Origin: Myxococcales bacterium
GTDB taxonomy: Bacteria; Myxococcota_A; Polyangia; Nannocystales; Nannocystaceae
Direction of reading: 5' to 3'
Length of the DNA stretch: 64,000 nt
Assembly: GCA_020633315.1 (NCBI GenBank)
Contig: JACKDV010000016.1
Location: 1 to 64,000, forward strand
Part shown: positions 1 to 10,600 of the stretch, piece after piece
Layout of the letters: each line of letters begins with the position of its first letter
How positions within the stretch are numbered: position 1 is the stretch's first letter
Notes under the pieces: generated by a model
Databases searched by the model: none
Told to the model about the DNA's origin: nothing
Seen by the model: the letters and a program-made list of their open reading frames with translations, nothing else
Position numbers and translations under genes: made by a program

Positions 1-100
1 CCATCGCGGGTGACCACGGCCCCGGCCACGCGCGGAGGCGGGCGCATTCCTCCGGGGTGAGCAGTGCCGGCTGCCAGACCATGCGCAGGAGCGACGACAC
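1..100 (-). CDS. 5' end of an unidentified protein, possibly a 2OG-Fe(II) oxygenase (cut by the window edge)
   Basis: Only the first 33 codons are in the window. The minus strand has a Shine-Dalgarno-like GAGGAGGA just before a GTG at 100, and an in-frame ATG lies at 82. The peptide includes MVWQPALLTPEECARL. The phrase LLTPEEC resembles the start of prolyl-4-hydroxylase-like oxygenases, but no catalytic residue is visible, so the function is only a suggestion. It lies about 20 bases downstream of the ABC1 kinase gene on the same strand and could be co-transcribed with it. Confidence 0.4.
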   Translation of the reverse strand, partial: MSSLLRMVWQPALLTPEECARLRAWPGPWSPAM

Positions 101-119
101 CGGGCGCTTCCTCCTCGAG

Positions 120-1454
120 CTAGAAGGCCGCCTCCACCGAGGGCGACTCCACCCCGGCGCGCCACAGCTCGCCCCATGGTGCGGCGGCGTTGAGGTACGC
201 GAGCACCGAGTTGAGGCCCCACTGCAGGCGGTTGAGGAACAGCCACTCGGGGGGCATCGCGCCCGACCAGCGGTTGGGGTTGTCGAAGATGAGCTTGGCG
301 TAGCTCTCCTTGACGTACTCGTGGGTGTAGGTGAAGGGCTCCGTGGCCATGAAGGGCCGGTAGAGGTAGCGCATCACCTCCCACTGGTAGTCCCAGTCGA
401 ACTTCTTGGGGTTGCCCACCATCCCCAGCGCGGGGAAGCGCTCGCGGAACGCGGCCCGATCGTCGGCGAGCACCGAGCGGGCCACCTGCTTCCAGGCCTC
501 GATCATGCGGGCCTCGAAGCGGCGCACGCAGCCGAAGTCGAGGAAGGTGACCGCGCCGTCCGGTGCGAACAGGTAGTTGCCCGGGTGTGGATCGGCATTG
601 TAGACGCTGTGCCGGAACAGGCAGTCGAAGCACACGCGGAAGATGATCTCGCCCGCGCGGTCCTTGGCGGCCTGCGGGGCCTCGTCGCAGAACGGGTAGA
701 ACGAGCGGCCGGGATCGAGCGCGGTGGTGAGCACCCGTCGGCCGCTGCGCTCGGCGACCACCGCGGGAGCACGGGCGCCCGGCATGGTCGCGAACAGGGC
801 TCCGAACGCGCGCTGGCTGTCGGCCTCCTGGCGATAGTCGCACTCCTCGAGCACGCGCTCGCGCAGCTCGGCCACCAGGCTGCCGCCGTCGAAGCCCGTG
901 CCCACCGTGCCCAGGCGGCCCAGCACGCCCGCCGTGCGGAGGTCGGAGCGCAGCGCGTCCTCGATGCCCGGGTACTGGATCTTGACCGCCACGGGACGCC
1001 CCTCGAAGCGGCCGCGGTGAACCTGGCCGATCGAGGCCGCGGCGAAGGGCTCGTGCTCGAGCTCGTCGAACAGCGCCTCGGGCTCGCGACCGAGCTCCTC
1101 ACGGAGCACTTGCCTGACCTTGGGCCACTCCATGGCCGTGGTGTCGTCCTGCAAGCGGGTGAGCACGCGCTGGGCCTCGGGGGGCAGGGCACCCGGCATG
1201 TAGCTGGCGATCTGGCCGATCTTCATCACCAGGCCCTTGAGCGCGCCGATCTCCTTGACCATCTGGCTGGCTGCATCGATGGCCGCCTGGCGATCGGCCT
1301 CGGTGGCCTCCGCATCGTCGCTCCCGCGGCCGAGGCTACGCTTGACGAAGCCCACGCCCACCTTGGACGCGAGGCGAGCGGTGACCAGCGTGCGCTTGCG
1401 GAAGCCGCGGGCGAGGCGGGAGAGCGGGGCGTCATCGTCGGGATCGCGGGGCAT
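120..1454 (-). CDS. ABC1/AarF/UbiB-family atypical kinase
   Basis: This 444-residue protein has the full ABC1 (UbiB/ADCK) motif set. The N-terminal KxGQ motif appears as LVMKIGQIASY. An Ala-rich nucleotide loop AAASIGQVHRG is followed by VAVKIQYPG with the ATP-binding lysine. The catalytic segment is NADPHPGNYL and the metal-binding segment is LDFGCVR. Family members are atypical kinases or ATPases linked to ubiquinone and other lipid metabolism; the substrate here is unknown. No transmembrane helix is evident. The start is uncertain: ATG 1454 was chosen because the charged stretch PRDPDDDAPL follows it, but in-frame starts at 1481 and 1505 exist and none has a clear ribosome site. The nearest upstream ORF is a decayed pseudogene, so a promoter probably lies between 1455 and 1553. 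Confidence 0.9.
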   Translation of the reverse strand: MPRDPDDDAPLSRLARGFRKRTLVTARLASKVGVGFVKRSLGRGSDDAEATEADRQAAIDAASQMVKEIGALKGLVMKIGQIASYMPGALPPEAQRVLTRLQDDTTAMEWPKVRQVLREELGREPEALFDELEHEPFAAASIGQVHRGRFEGRPVAVKIQYPGIEDALRSDLRTAGVLGRLGTVGTGFDGGSLVAELRERVLEECDYRQEADSQRAFGALFATMPGARAPAVVAERSGRRVLTTALDPGRSFYPFCDEAPQAAKDRAGEIIFRVCFDCLFRHSVYNADPHPGNYLFAPDGAVTFLDFGCVRRFEARMIEAWKQVARSVLADDRAAFRERFPALGMVGNPKKFDWDYQWEVMRYLYRPFMATEPFTYTHEYVKESYAKLIFDNPNRWSGAMPPEWLFLNRLQWGLNSVLAYLNAAAPWGELWRAGVESPSVEAAF

Positions 1455-1553
1455 GGGCGAGGTGAGGCTCGGGAGTGCCATACACCAGGCCGGAGCCTCG
1501 TGCACGCCGGCTGCGGCCGCACCGGCGAATCCGTGTCCGATCCATGCACGAGC

Positions 1554-2040
1554 TCAGTCGGGGGCGAGGACCTCCGTGGTCGAGGTCGCCGTGATCGCGC
1601 GGTCGAACCATCGCTGGAGCAGGGCCTCGTCGGTGCACGAGCGCATGCGCTCCCGTTGCTGGGCCGTGATCGGGAGCCCTCGACGGCGGACCAGGCGCTC
1701 GAGCAACTGGGCGTGACTCTCGGTTCTGCCCTCGGCGCGGCCTTGGGCATCGAGCTGACGGAGGAATCGACTGTAGGGCGGTCCTTCTGCTCGGGCTCTC
1801 CTCTCGGCCTCCAGCGTGTGTCGTACGCCCCGTCGAGGAAGGCATCGACGCCATCGGCATGATGGCGAGCCTCGTCGTCCCTTCCAGCGAGCATGTCACC
1901 GATGATTCCAATCGCGACGCGACCGACGTGCTCCGCGTGAGGAGCTCGACCATGCGCGACGACGGCGAGGGTGGCCAGGGTTGGAAGGCCTCGTCGAAGG
2001 ATTCCACGAGCTTGGTAGGGGGATGATCCCGGGGTGGCCC
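1554..2040 (-). pseudogene. Remnant of a myxobacterial PD-(D/E)XK-type (Rpn/DUF4351-like) ORF, frameshifted
   Basis: The C-terminal part is open on the minus strand to a TGA at 1556-1554. It reads EGPPYSRFLRQLDAQGRAEG, then a Leu-rich segment containing RRGLPIT and SCTDEALLQRWFDRAI. This matches the usual tail of an abundant myxobacterial family (Y-x-S-x-F-A, then GRAEG repeats, then RGLP and SCTD). The preceding part (LATLAVVAHGRAP, then VGRVAIGIIG) lies in another frame, so at least one frameshift occurs near 1810-1825. A possible third frame (TKLVESFDEAF) begins near 2010. No N-terminal half or start codon remains. In intact relatives the N-terminus carries the nuclease-like fold. Family assignment is from memory of the motif pattern, not from a search. 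Confidence 0.55.
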
Positions 2041-2088
2041 ACCCGCGGGCGGACCACCTGACCGTGGGTGGGCCAGCCGGGGAGCCGC

Positions 2089-3969
2089 TCACCCGTCCCA
2101 GAGCGCCTCGCGAAGACCCGAGGCGCGATCGATCCGCCGCCCCACCGCCTGCTGGAGCACGCTGGGGATCCCATACACCACGATTCGGTGCTTCGCCCGC
2201 GTGACCGCCGTGTACACCAGCTCCCGCGTGAGGATCGGCGAGACCGCAGCCGGCAGCACCAGCGCCACTCGGTCGAATTCCGAGCCCTGGCTCTTGTGCA
2301 CCGTCATCGCGAACACGGTCTCGTGCGGGGGCAGCCGGGCGGGCGCCAGCCACCGCAGCCCCCCGCCCGCGGTGGCGAAGACCACCCGCGTCTGCCCTCG
2401 TGGGTCGCGGTGCACCAGCCCCACGTCGCCGTTGTAGAGCTCGAGCTGGTGGTCGTTCTCCGTGATGATGATCGGCCGCCCGTCGTACCAGGGATCGCGC
2501 AGGTTGATCCGGCCGCTGGCCGCGAGCTGCTCCTGCACGATCCGGTTGAGCGTGATCACGCCGTAGCGCCCGTGCCGATGCGGCGACAGCAGGCGGAATC
2601 GCGACAGCCGCTCGAGCCGCTCGTGGGGATCGCGGCTGTCCAGCAGCGGGACGAACCCATCGAGCACCAGCGCTCGCAGCACGGTCGCCGGGTCGTCGTC
2701 CTCCCGCAGCGCCACCATCCCCACGGCGCCCGAGAAGCGCGGCGCCGCGTCGGCGGGCATGGGCTCGCCCAGCTCCCGCACCGCGGCGGCGCCGTCCCCC
2801 ACGTTGATCGCTCGCGCCAGCCCGCCGATGCCCCCCTCGGCTTCGAAGCGGTAACTCTTGACCAGCTCCACGATGCAGTCGCCGATCCCCGGCGTCCCCG
2901 GCTGCCGCGGATCCTCGGGCACCACCTGGGCCCCGGCGAGCGAGACCAGCTCGTCGCGGAACTGCGGGCTGTAGCCCGGCCGCGCGTCGGTGCGACACAC
3001 GTCGCCGAGGATCGCCCCGGCCTCCACCGACGCGAGCTGGTTCTTGTCGCCCAAGAGCACCAGCCGGGCGCTGGGCGGCACCGCGGCCACCAGCTTGGCC
3101 ATCAGCGCCAGGTCGACCATCGAGGCCTCGTCGACCAGCGCCAGATCGACGGGCAGCGGGTTGTCGGCATCGTGCGCGAAGTGGGTGGGGGTGGACGGGC
3201 GAAAGCCCAGCCCGCGGTGGATGGTGGACGGCTGGGTGGGGATCGATCGTCGCACCGCATCGTCGACGGGCAGCTCGTGCAGGCGCGCGGCGATCGACTC
3301 GCCCAGGCGCGCGGCCGCCTTGCCGGTGGGTGCGAACAGCTGCATCCGCAGCGGACGCTCGCCGCGGGCCAGCGCCTGCTCCTGCAGCAGGGCTAGGATC
3401 CGCACCACGGTGCTGGTCTTGCCCGTGCCCGGCCCGCCCGAGATCACGGTGAGCCCCCGGCGTGCGGCGACCAGCGCGGCCAGGCGCTGCCATGGATCGG
3501 CCCGGTGCTCGCCCTGCGCACGGAACAGCCGGTCGAGCCCCGAGCGCAGCGAGCTCGGATCGATCCCCGCCGGCCGATGCTGCACCCGCGCCCGCAGGCC
3601 GTCGGCCAGCGCGGTCTGGTAGCGCCAGTAGCGGGCGAGGTACAGCCGCGCCCCGCCGTCGAAGACCAGCGGGGTGGGACGCTCGCCGGCGCTCACCAGC
3701 GGGCTCGCGCCCAGCTCCATGGCCCACTGGAAGCGACTGGGCAGCTCCACCTCGAGCGGCTGGGCCTCTTGATCGAGCAGGGGCTGGGTGAGCACGCGGT
3801 GCAGGTCGAGGCACACGTGCCCGTTGCGGACGGCCCGGCTGGCCAGGGCGGCGCCCAGGAACACGGACTCGGGCTCGTCGGGGTGCAGCCGCGCCAGGCC
3901 GCGGGCGAAGTGCATGTCGAGCACCGAGATCACCCCGGCCTCGAGCAGGCGATGCAGCAGTGGCGTCAT
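2089..3969 (-). CDS. recD: RecD, exonuclease V alpha subunit (5'-3' helicase)
   Basis: This 626-residue protein has RecD-type SF1B helicase motifs. The N-terminal domain contains LHRLLEAGVISVLDMHFARG. Walker A is ISGGPGTGKTSTVVRI near residue 190. Walker B is LALVDEASMVDLALM. Motif III is LVLLGDKNQLASVEAGAILG. The C-terminal motifs are FAMTVHKSQGSEF and LVYTAVTRAKHRIVVYG. RecD is the fast 5'-3' motor of RecBCD, which processes double-strand ends for recombination. The ATG at 3969 overlaps the recB stop codon (ATGA), indicating translational coupling. Length is close to the Escherichia coli protein. A short gap with no feature separates its end from the pseudogene downstream. Confidence 0.95.
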   Translation of the reverse strand: MTPLLHRLLEAGVISVLDMHFARGLARLHPDEPESVFLGAALASRAVRNGHVCLDLHRVLTQPLLDQEAQPLEVELPSRFQWAMELGASPLVSAGERPTPLVFDGGARLYLARYWRYQTALADGLRARVQHRPAGIDPSSLRSGLDRLFRAQGEHRADPWQRLAALVAARRGLTVISGGPGTGKTSTVVRILALLQEQALARGERPLRMQLFAPTGKAAARLGESIAARLHELPVDDAVRRSIPTQPSTIHRGLGFRPSTPTHFAHDADNPLPVDLALVDEASMVDLALMAKLVAAVPPSARLVLLGDKNQLASVEAGAILGDVCRTDARPGYSPQFRDELVSLAGAQVVPEDPRQPGTPGIGDCIVELVKSYRFEAEGGIGGLARAINVGDGAAAVRELGEPMPADAAPRFSGAVGMVALREDDDPATVLRALVLDGFVPLLDSRDPHERLERLSRFRLLSPHRHGRYGVITLNRIVQEQLAASGRINLRDPWYDGRPIIITENDHQLELYNGDVGLVHRDPRGQTRVVFATAGGGLRWLAPARLPPHETVFAMTVHKSQGSEFDRVALVLPAAVSPILTRELVYTAVTRAKHRIVVYGIPSVLQQAVGRRIDRASGLREALWDG

Positions 3970-6900
3970 GCGATCGCTCCTCCCCGCAGCAGGCTCGACA
4001 GCGCCTCGATGCGGGCCCGCGGCGGGCGATCGTAGAACACCCCGCGCTCGGGCCCGGCCGAGGGCGCCATGCCCCGCAGGAACAGGTAGTACACCCCGCC
4101 GAAGTCGCGCTCGTAGCGGAAGCCGGGGATCGTGCGCTGCAGGTGACGCACCAGCGCCACCGCGTACAGGTGGTACTGCAGCACGTAGTGGTCCTCGACC
4201 ATCGCCCGCCCCAGGGTGCGGGTGGAGTAGGCGCCTCGATCGTCGCCGAGGTGGTTGGTCTTGTAGTCCACCAGGTACCAGCGGTGCTGGTGCACGAAGG
4301 CGAGATCGATGAAGCCCTTGAGGAAGCCACGCAGCGGGGCGAAGCCGAGCAGGTCGACCTGCTCGGGGTAGCCGGGGGGCAGCCCCTCGCCGTGGCGGCG
4401 GAACAACCCGGCGAGGCGCTCGCGGGTGAGCGCCATGGCGTCGCCCTGCTCGCCGCCGGCGGTGGGCAGGATGAACTCGAGCTCGTTGCGGCGCTGCTCG
4501 AGCGGCACGTTGCCCAGCCGCAGGGTGGGGTCGCGGGCCGAGAGCGGGGTCTGCAGGATCTGCTCGATCGCCCGCCCCACCGGCTCGGACCACTGCTCGC
4601 GCGGGTAGCCGTAGGCCGCGAGCTTGGCGTCGACCAGCTCCTGGCGCTCCTCGGGGGGCGCGGTGAAGTCGAGGTTCTCGAGCACGTCGTGGAAGAAGTT
4701 GCCCGCCTTGGCCCCGCGGGGGAACTCGGCCAGCACGATCGTCCCCTCGGGGTCGGAGGGCCCGGTGAGCATGCCCCCCGAGCCGGCCCGCTCGTCGCGA
4801 TCGCGGCCCTCCCCGGCGGAGCCGTGCTCGCGGTCGGCGATCATGGTGGTGAAGCTGGTGGTCCGGCGGCTGCGGTCGATCGCCAGCTCGGGGCGGCGCG
4901 CGGCCAGGCGCAGCGCGGGCGCGGCGGGGGGGCGGTAGGGCACCGGCTCGCCCTCGTCGAGCCGCGAGAGGGTCCACACCCCCTCGCCCCGCTGCCGCAG
5001 CCACCCCAGCATCTGCTCGTCGTCCTGCTCCTTCATCGTGCCCGCGACCTGATCGGGATCCCACGGCCAGCTCGGGTCGACGAGGGGCGAGCCCAGCAGG
5101 TAGCCCAGCGGCGAGCGGTGGCTGCGATAGAAGCCGCCCCACACCACCACGCAGCGGTGGCGGGCGCGGGTGAGCGCCACGTAGAGCAGGCGGAGGTTCT
5201 CGGCCGCCTTCTCGCGCATGGCGATCGCGATGTGGGGATCGGCCTCCTTCTCCTTGCGCCCCCGCGGCTTGCGGCGGACGTCGATCTTGAGGCGGTCGGC
5301 GTCCTCGGGATCGTGGAACAGCAGGTTCTCCTCCTCGTCGGCGAACAGCCCCCCGCCGTCCCACAGGTAGGGGCAGTACACCACCGGGTACTCGAGGCCC
5401 TTGCTGCGGTGGATGGTGATGAGCTGCACGGCCTGGTCGTCTCGCTCGAGCCGCAGCTTGACCGCCTCCACCATGGTGGAGCGGGTCTGCCGTTGGTTCT
5501 GGAACCAGCGCAGCAGCCCGGCCGGCCCCAGGTGCTCGGCCGTGGCCGCGGTGTGCAGCAGCTCGGCCAGGTGCAGCAGGTTGGTCATGCGTCGCTCGCC
5601 GTCGAGCATGGCGAGCATGCGGTGCTGGGTGCCGCGCTCGGAGATGAGGTCGCGGAACATCTGCACGAAGCCCCGCTCCACCCAGCCCTCGTGCCAGCGC
5701 CGGAAGTCGTCGATCCACCGGTTCCACTCGGTGTCGTCGTCGTCCGTCATGGCCTCCAGCGCGTTGGCGCTCACGCCGAACAGCTCGGTGGTGATCGCCG
5801 CCCGCAGCAGCGCGCTGCGGGTGGGCTCGGCCACCGCCCCCAGCACCCGGTACAGCTCGTCGGCCTCGGGGGTGTCGAACACGGTGGCGTCGCCGTAGAC
5901 CACCCCGGGGATCCCCAGCGCCCGCAGCTGCCGCTGCACGCGGATCGCCTGGTCGTTCTTGCGCACCAGCACCGCGATGTCGCCCGCGTGCAGGTCTCGC
6001 TCGCCCCGGCCGTCGCGGATCCTCGCGCCCTCGTCGAGCAGCCGCGAGATGTGCACCGCGATCCGCTCGGGCACGTGGCGATCGGCCCAGTCGGCGGTGA
6101 TCTGCTTGCCCTTGAGCTGCGCGCTCTCGCGCGGCTGCACCATGATCTCGAAGGCGGGCAGGGGCCGCCCCGCTCGCAGCAGCGCCGGCCCGGCCCCCGG
6201 CCGCGCCTCCACGGGCGGGAAGCCGATGTCCTCGATGAGGAAGGGGCGCGGCACGTCGAACAGGCGGTGGACCGCGCCCAGCAGCGGCGGATCGGAGCGC
6301 CAGTTGGTGTCCATGGTGAAGCGGCGCTCGCCTGCGGCCTTGGCCGCGCGCAGGTAGGTGAACACGTCGGCGCCCCGGAACCCGTAGATCGCCTGCTTGG
6401 GATCGCCGATGAGGAACAGCGGCTGGCGGGTGCCCCCGTAGAGGGTGCGGAAGATCCGGTACTGGATCGGATCGGTGTCCTGGAACTCGTCGATGAGCGC
6501 GGCGCGATAGCGGCGACGGACCGACTCGGCCAGGCGCCGCCCCGCTCGTCCTCGCAGGGCCTTGTCCACCCGCTGCAGCAGGTCGTCGAAGCTCTGCACC
6601 CCCAGGGCCACCTTGCGGCGCGGCACCTCGCGGCGCAGGTGGGTCACCAGGCGGCGCTTGAGCTCCACCTCGCGGGTGCGGTGGTCCTCCTCGAGGGGGC
6701 GCCGCGCCTCGTCGAGCTCGCCGAGCGCGTCGAAGAAGGCGTGGTCGGGCGGGGTGCCGCCGGCCCGCTTGTGCTTGACCGCGGTGGCGGCCGCCATGGT
6801 GGAGGGCAGCAGCTTCTCGAAGCCCACGCAGCCCAGCTCGGGACCGGGCTCCTCGCTGCGCAGGAACGCGTCCATGGCGAGGAACCAGGTGGGCATGTCC

Positions 6901-7670
6901 TCGGCGCGGTAGCGGGACTTGTGGAAGTGCGGGAACGAGGTGAATTGCGCCTCGATCTCCTCGCGGTCCTTCCACCACAGCGCGCGGGCGTGGCGGTAGG
7001 CCTCCACGTAGGCCGAGATCGTGGGCGAGTCGCCCACCTCGAGGCGCTCGGGCACCACCGGGGCGTCGGGGTGGCGCAGCGCGAGGCGGGCCAGCGACAT
7101 CAGCCGGTCGGGGTTGAAGTTCTCGCGGTGCAGGTGGCGGACGAAGCGGGCGTCGGCGCCGTAGAGCTCGCGGGCCCAGAAGTCGCGCAGCACCTGGTCG
7201 ATCACCGGCTCGTCGTCCACGATGAGCTCGGTGTCGAAGGCCACGCCGCTCTCGAAGGCGGAGTCGTGCAGCACCCGGTGGCAGAAGCCGTGGATGGTGG
7301 AGATGGGGGCCTCGTCGAAGGAGCGTAGCGACAGGGCGAGGCGCTCGCGGTCGCGCTCGGCGTGGCCCTCGGCCCGGCGGCGCTCCACCAGCTGCAGCAG
7401 GGTGGGATCGGGGCCCGCGGCGAGGCCATGGCGGTAGGTGGCCAGCGCGGCCCGCAGCCGGCCCCGCACGCGGTCGCGCAGCTCGGCCGCTGCGGCCTCG
7501 GTGAAGGTCACCACCAGGATCTGGTCCACCCCCAGCTCGCGCTCGAGCATCAGGCGCAGGAACAGGGTGCTGATCGCATAGGTCTTGCCCGTGCCCGCGC
7601 TGGCCTCGATGAGGTTGGTCCCGTCGAGCCCCGTGCCGAGGGGGTCGAAGCGACGCATCGTCTCCGACAT
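3966..7670 (-). CDS. recB: RecB, exonuclease V beta subunit (3'-5' helicase and nuclease)
   Basis: This 1234-residue UvrD-like SF1A helicase carries a C-terminal nuclease. It opens MSETMRRFDPLGTG and then shows Walker A as IEASAGTGKTYAI near residue 20. Motif II is LIDEFQDTDPIQYRIF, motif III is IGDPKQAIYGFRGADVF, and motif V/VI is VQLITIHRSKGLEYPVVY. The nuclease domain near the C-terminus has GFIDLAFVHQHRWYLVDYKT, matching the catalytic D...DYK core of RecB nucleases, after RGAKAGNFFHDVLE. The product makes the RecBCD holoenzyme with the flanking genes. ATG 7670 shares its A with the recC stop (TGATG), and the 3' end overlaps recD by 4 bases, so all three are probably translated from one mRNA. 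Confidence 0.95.
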   Translation of the reverse strand: MSETMRRFDPLGTGLDGTNLIEASAGTGKTYAISTLFLRLMLERELGVDQILVVTFTEAAAAELRDRVRGRLRAALATYRHGLAAGPDPTLLQLVERRRAEGHAERDRERLALSLRSFDEAPISTIHGFCHRVLHDSAFESGVAFDTELIVDDEPVIDQVLRDFWARELYGADARFVRHLHRENFNPDRLMSLARLALRHPDAPVVPERLEVGDSPTISAYVEAYRHARALWWKDREEIEAQFTSFPHFHKSRYRAEDMPTWFLAMDAFLRSEEPGPELGCVGFEKLLPSTMAAATAVKHKRAGGTPPDHAFFDALGELDEARRPLEEDHRTREVELKRRLVTHLRREVPRRKVALGVQSFDDLLQRVDKALRGRAGRRLAESVRRRYRAALIDEFQDTDPIQYRIFRTLYGGTRQPLFLIGDPKQAIYGFRGADVFTYLRAAKAAGERRFTMDTNWRSDPPLLGAVHRLFDVPRPFLIEDIGFPPVEARPGAGPALLRAGRPLPAFEIMVQPRESAQLKGKQITADWADRHVPERIAVHISRLLDEGARIRDGRGERDLHAGDIAVLVRKNDQAIRVQRQLRALGIPGVVYGDATVFDTPEADELYRVLGAVAEPTRSALLRAAITTELFGVSANALEAMTDDDDTEWNRWIDDFRRWHEGWVERGFVQMFRDLISERGTQHRMLAMLDGERRMTNLLHLAELLHTAATAEHLGPAGLLRWFQNQRQTRSTMVEAVKLRLERDDQAVQLITIHRSKGLEYPVVYCPYLWDGGGLFADEEENLLFHDPEDADRLKIDVRRKPRGRKEKEADPHIAIAMREKAAENLRLLYVALTRARHRCVVVWGGFYRSHRSPLGYLLGSPLVDPSWPWDPDQVAGTMKEQDDEQMLGWLRQRGEGVWTLSRLDEGEPVPYRPPAAPALRLAARRPELAIDRSRRTTSFTTMIADREHGSAGEGRDRDERAGSGGMLTGPSDPEGTIVLAEFPRGAKAGNFFHDVLENLDFTAPPEERQELVDAKLAAYGYPREQWSEPVGRAIEQILQTPLSARDPTLRLGNVPLEQRRNELEFILPTAGGEQGDAMALTRERLAGLFRRHGEGLPPGYPEQVDLLGFAPLRGFLKGFIDLAFVHQHRWYLVDYKTNHLGDDRGAYSTRTLGRAMVEDHYVLQYHLYAVALVRHLQRTIPGFRYERDFGGVYYLFLRGMAPSAGPERGVFYDRPPRARIEALSSLLRGGAIA

Positions 7671-10600
7671 CACTCCCCCTCCTGCAGGTGGTCGAGCAAG
7701 GGGCCGAAGACCCGGCGGGCCAGCGAGGCGAAGTCGCCCCCCACCATCGGCGGAGACAGCAGGCTGAAGCCCTCCTGCAGGGGATCGAGGTCGCCGAAGA
7801 TCCGCTGCAGGTGAGGGTCGTCGCGATCGCCGAAGCCCCGGCCCTCCCAGGCCCCGCGCGCGGCCAGGCGGGCCTCGCCCTCGCTGGCATCGGGCTCGCG
7901 CAGGGCCTTGACGTATTCGAAGGACGCGGTGGGGAACAGCAGCAGCGGGCGCTGCTGCCCCGCCAGGTACAGCCGCGCCAGATCCTCCAGCCGCCCCCGG
8001 GCGTCGTCCACCGGTCGCAGCCGGCAGATCTTGGCCCCGCCGGGCTTCTCGGGGCGGCCCAGCAGCATCGAGCGGTGGCGCTGATCCTCGGGCCCCACCA
8101 CGCACAGCACCAGGTGACGGATCCACGCCGACAGCAGGTGCTTGGGCCGGATCACACCGTACTGCGCGTGCACGATGCCGTCGTGCCAGCGCTCGTCGAG
8201 CTGACCGACCAACCGCAGGTCGGGCAGGGTGAGGTCGACGCCGAGGTTGGGCAGGTGCGTCCCCTGCCGCATGCGCCGGGCCACCGCGGCGATCGGATCG
8301 GTGTCCATCGCGATCGCCTCGTAGAGCGAGTCGCCGGCGGCCCCCAGCGGCAGCAGGCCCATCGCGCGCAGCAGCTCGCGCGAGCGCGTGGCGGGCAGCT
8401 CCTCGAGGCGGTGGGTGAGGATCTCGGTGCCGGCGCGCCACTGCTCGAGGGCATCGAGCTCCATGGGCTCGCGGTCGCTGCGATCGCGAACCCACTCGTC
8501 GAGGTTGATCCCCAGGCGCCGCTTGAGCAGCTGGGCGGCGGGCTGCTGGAAGAAGCGCACGAGGCGGTCGAGCTCCACCGGGTGGGCCGCCGGATCCTCG
8601 TCGTCCTGCGGCGGCGGCAAGAGGTCCTGGAACAGCTCGATGCGCGAGCCTCCGCTGCGCCCCGAGTGCAGGGCCCGCGCGCCCTCCTCGTAGGCCACCG
8701 CGTAGCTCCACAGCCGCGGGTCCGGGTCGGCGCCGAAGTAGCGCGGCGAGAACGGCTGCATGGGATGGCGCAGCACGAGCTGGTCGCGCAGCGAGCCGCG
8801 CTCGGCCACGAAGCCCTCCTCGAGCACGTCGAGCAGCTCGCTGACGACCACCGAGGGCGGCAGGTCGGAGTTGTCCTGGATGCTCTGGCCGACGTAGCCG
8901 ATGATCACCCGTCGCCGCGCGGCGAGCAGGGCCTCGAGGAACAGGTAGCGATCGTCGGCCCTCCGCGAGCGATCGCCGGGGCGCGGGCGCTGGGCCATCA
9001 GGTCGAAGCCCACCGTCCGCCCGGCGCGGGGGAAGGCCCCGTCGCTCATGCCGATCATGCACACCACCTCGAAGGGGATCGTGCGCATGGGGAGCATGGC
9101 GCAGAAGGTGACCCCGCCGGCGAGGAAGCGCTGGGCGGGGCGCTCCTCCTCGAGCCGCTCCTCGACCAGCTTGCGCATCGACTCCAGCGAGAGCGTGCCG
9201 GTGAAGCCGGCCGCGGCCGCGTCGTCCACCAGCCCCTCGATCGAGCGGCGCATCTGCTGGTGCTCGAAGGCGGCCTCGCCGTGGGTGGCGAGCATGTCGT
9301 CGAGCAGGGTGGTGAGCGCCTGCTGCCACTCGGGGGGCGTGCGGGGGCGCGACAGCGAGCCGAGGTGCTCGAACAGCCGCTCGCAGAACTCGGCCAGCTT
9401 GCCCAGGAGCTCGGCCTCCTGCCCCTCGATCTCGTCGTAGGGCAGCACGCCGGCGAAGGTCTCGCGGTTCTCGCCCGGCAGGCCGTAGCCCAGCAGCAGG
9501 CGCTGCAGGCCGAAGCGCCAGGTGTTCTGATCGTAGCGGGGCTGGCCGTGCTCGCCGCGGTGGCTGGCGTCGATGCCCCAGCGCACCCCGGCCGCGCCCA
9601 CCCACTCGGTGACGGTGTCGAGGTCCTCGGCGGAGATCTCGAAGCGGGTGTGCACCGCCTCCACCGCGAGCAGGTCGAGGATCTCCGAGACGGTGACCCG
9701 GGCCCCCACCAGGCCCAGCAGGCGATGGAACGCCTCGATGGTGGGGCTCTCGGCGCGGACGCTGCGATCGGCGATGCAGTAGGGGATGAAGCCGGGCTCG
9801 CCGTGGTCGCGCCCGAACACCGCCTCCACCAGCGGGGCGTAGGTGTCCACGTCGGCCATCAGCACCACGATCTGGTGGGGCGAGACGCCCTCGGCCCCGG
9901 GCCCGGCCAGGATCTCGAGGAGCTGATCGTGCAGCACCTCCACCTCGCGCATGGGCGAGTGGCACGCGTGGAAGGTGAGCGAGCGATCGTCGGGTGAGAC
10001 CACCACCGGCGGCGGGCGGGTGTCGTCGTCGGGCCGATCGGCTCGCCGCTCGCCGCCGCGGTGGCGCAGGTGCAGCACGTCGGCCTGGAGCTGGCCGAGC
10101 ATGGTGGCGGAGGGTGGATCGCGGTAGAGGGAGGGCTCGGCCTCCTCGTAGTCGAGCTCGCGCTCGAGCACGAGCTGGAAGTCGCGGCCCACCCCGCCGA
10201 AGGAGGCGAGCAGGGGGTTGCCCAGGTCCACGGGGACCGCGTCGGGGGCCCGCTCGCCCAGGGCCCGCAGCGCCTGCCGACCCGAGCGCAGCTCGGCCCA
10301 GTACTCGTGCGAGGGCGACAGCGCGAACAGGTGCACCGGCACGTGGCGCGACAGGGCGCCGAGCACCTGCACGTAGAACGGCGGCAGGGTGGAGACCCCG
10401 AACACGCACACCCGCGGGGGCAGGTCGGCCGGATCGAGGTCGCCGCCGTCGAGGCGGCGGAACACCTCGCGCGCGAGGGCAGGGGGGTGATCGGCGCCCT
10501 GCCGGGCCACGACGGCGCGCCACAGCCGGGCCTGCCAGTGATCCTCGGCGCCGCCGTCCCACTCGAGCACCATGCGGGGGCGGTAGACCGCGTAGCGATC

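Noticed and set aside
57..1862. Long plus-strand open frame opposite the ABC1 kinase
   Set aside because: It is antisense to a well-supported kinase gene and has no domain; high GC content keeps antisense frames open.
3960..7328. Plus-strand open frame of over 1,100 codons opposite recB
   Set aside because: His/Leu/Val-rich composition with no domain, fully antisense to a clear RecB gene.
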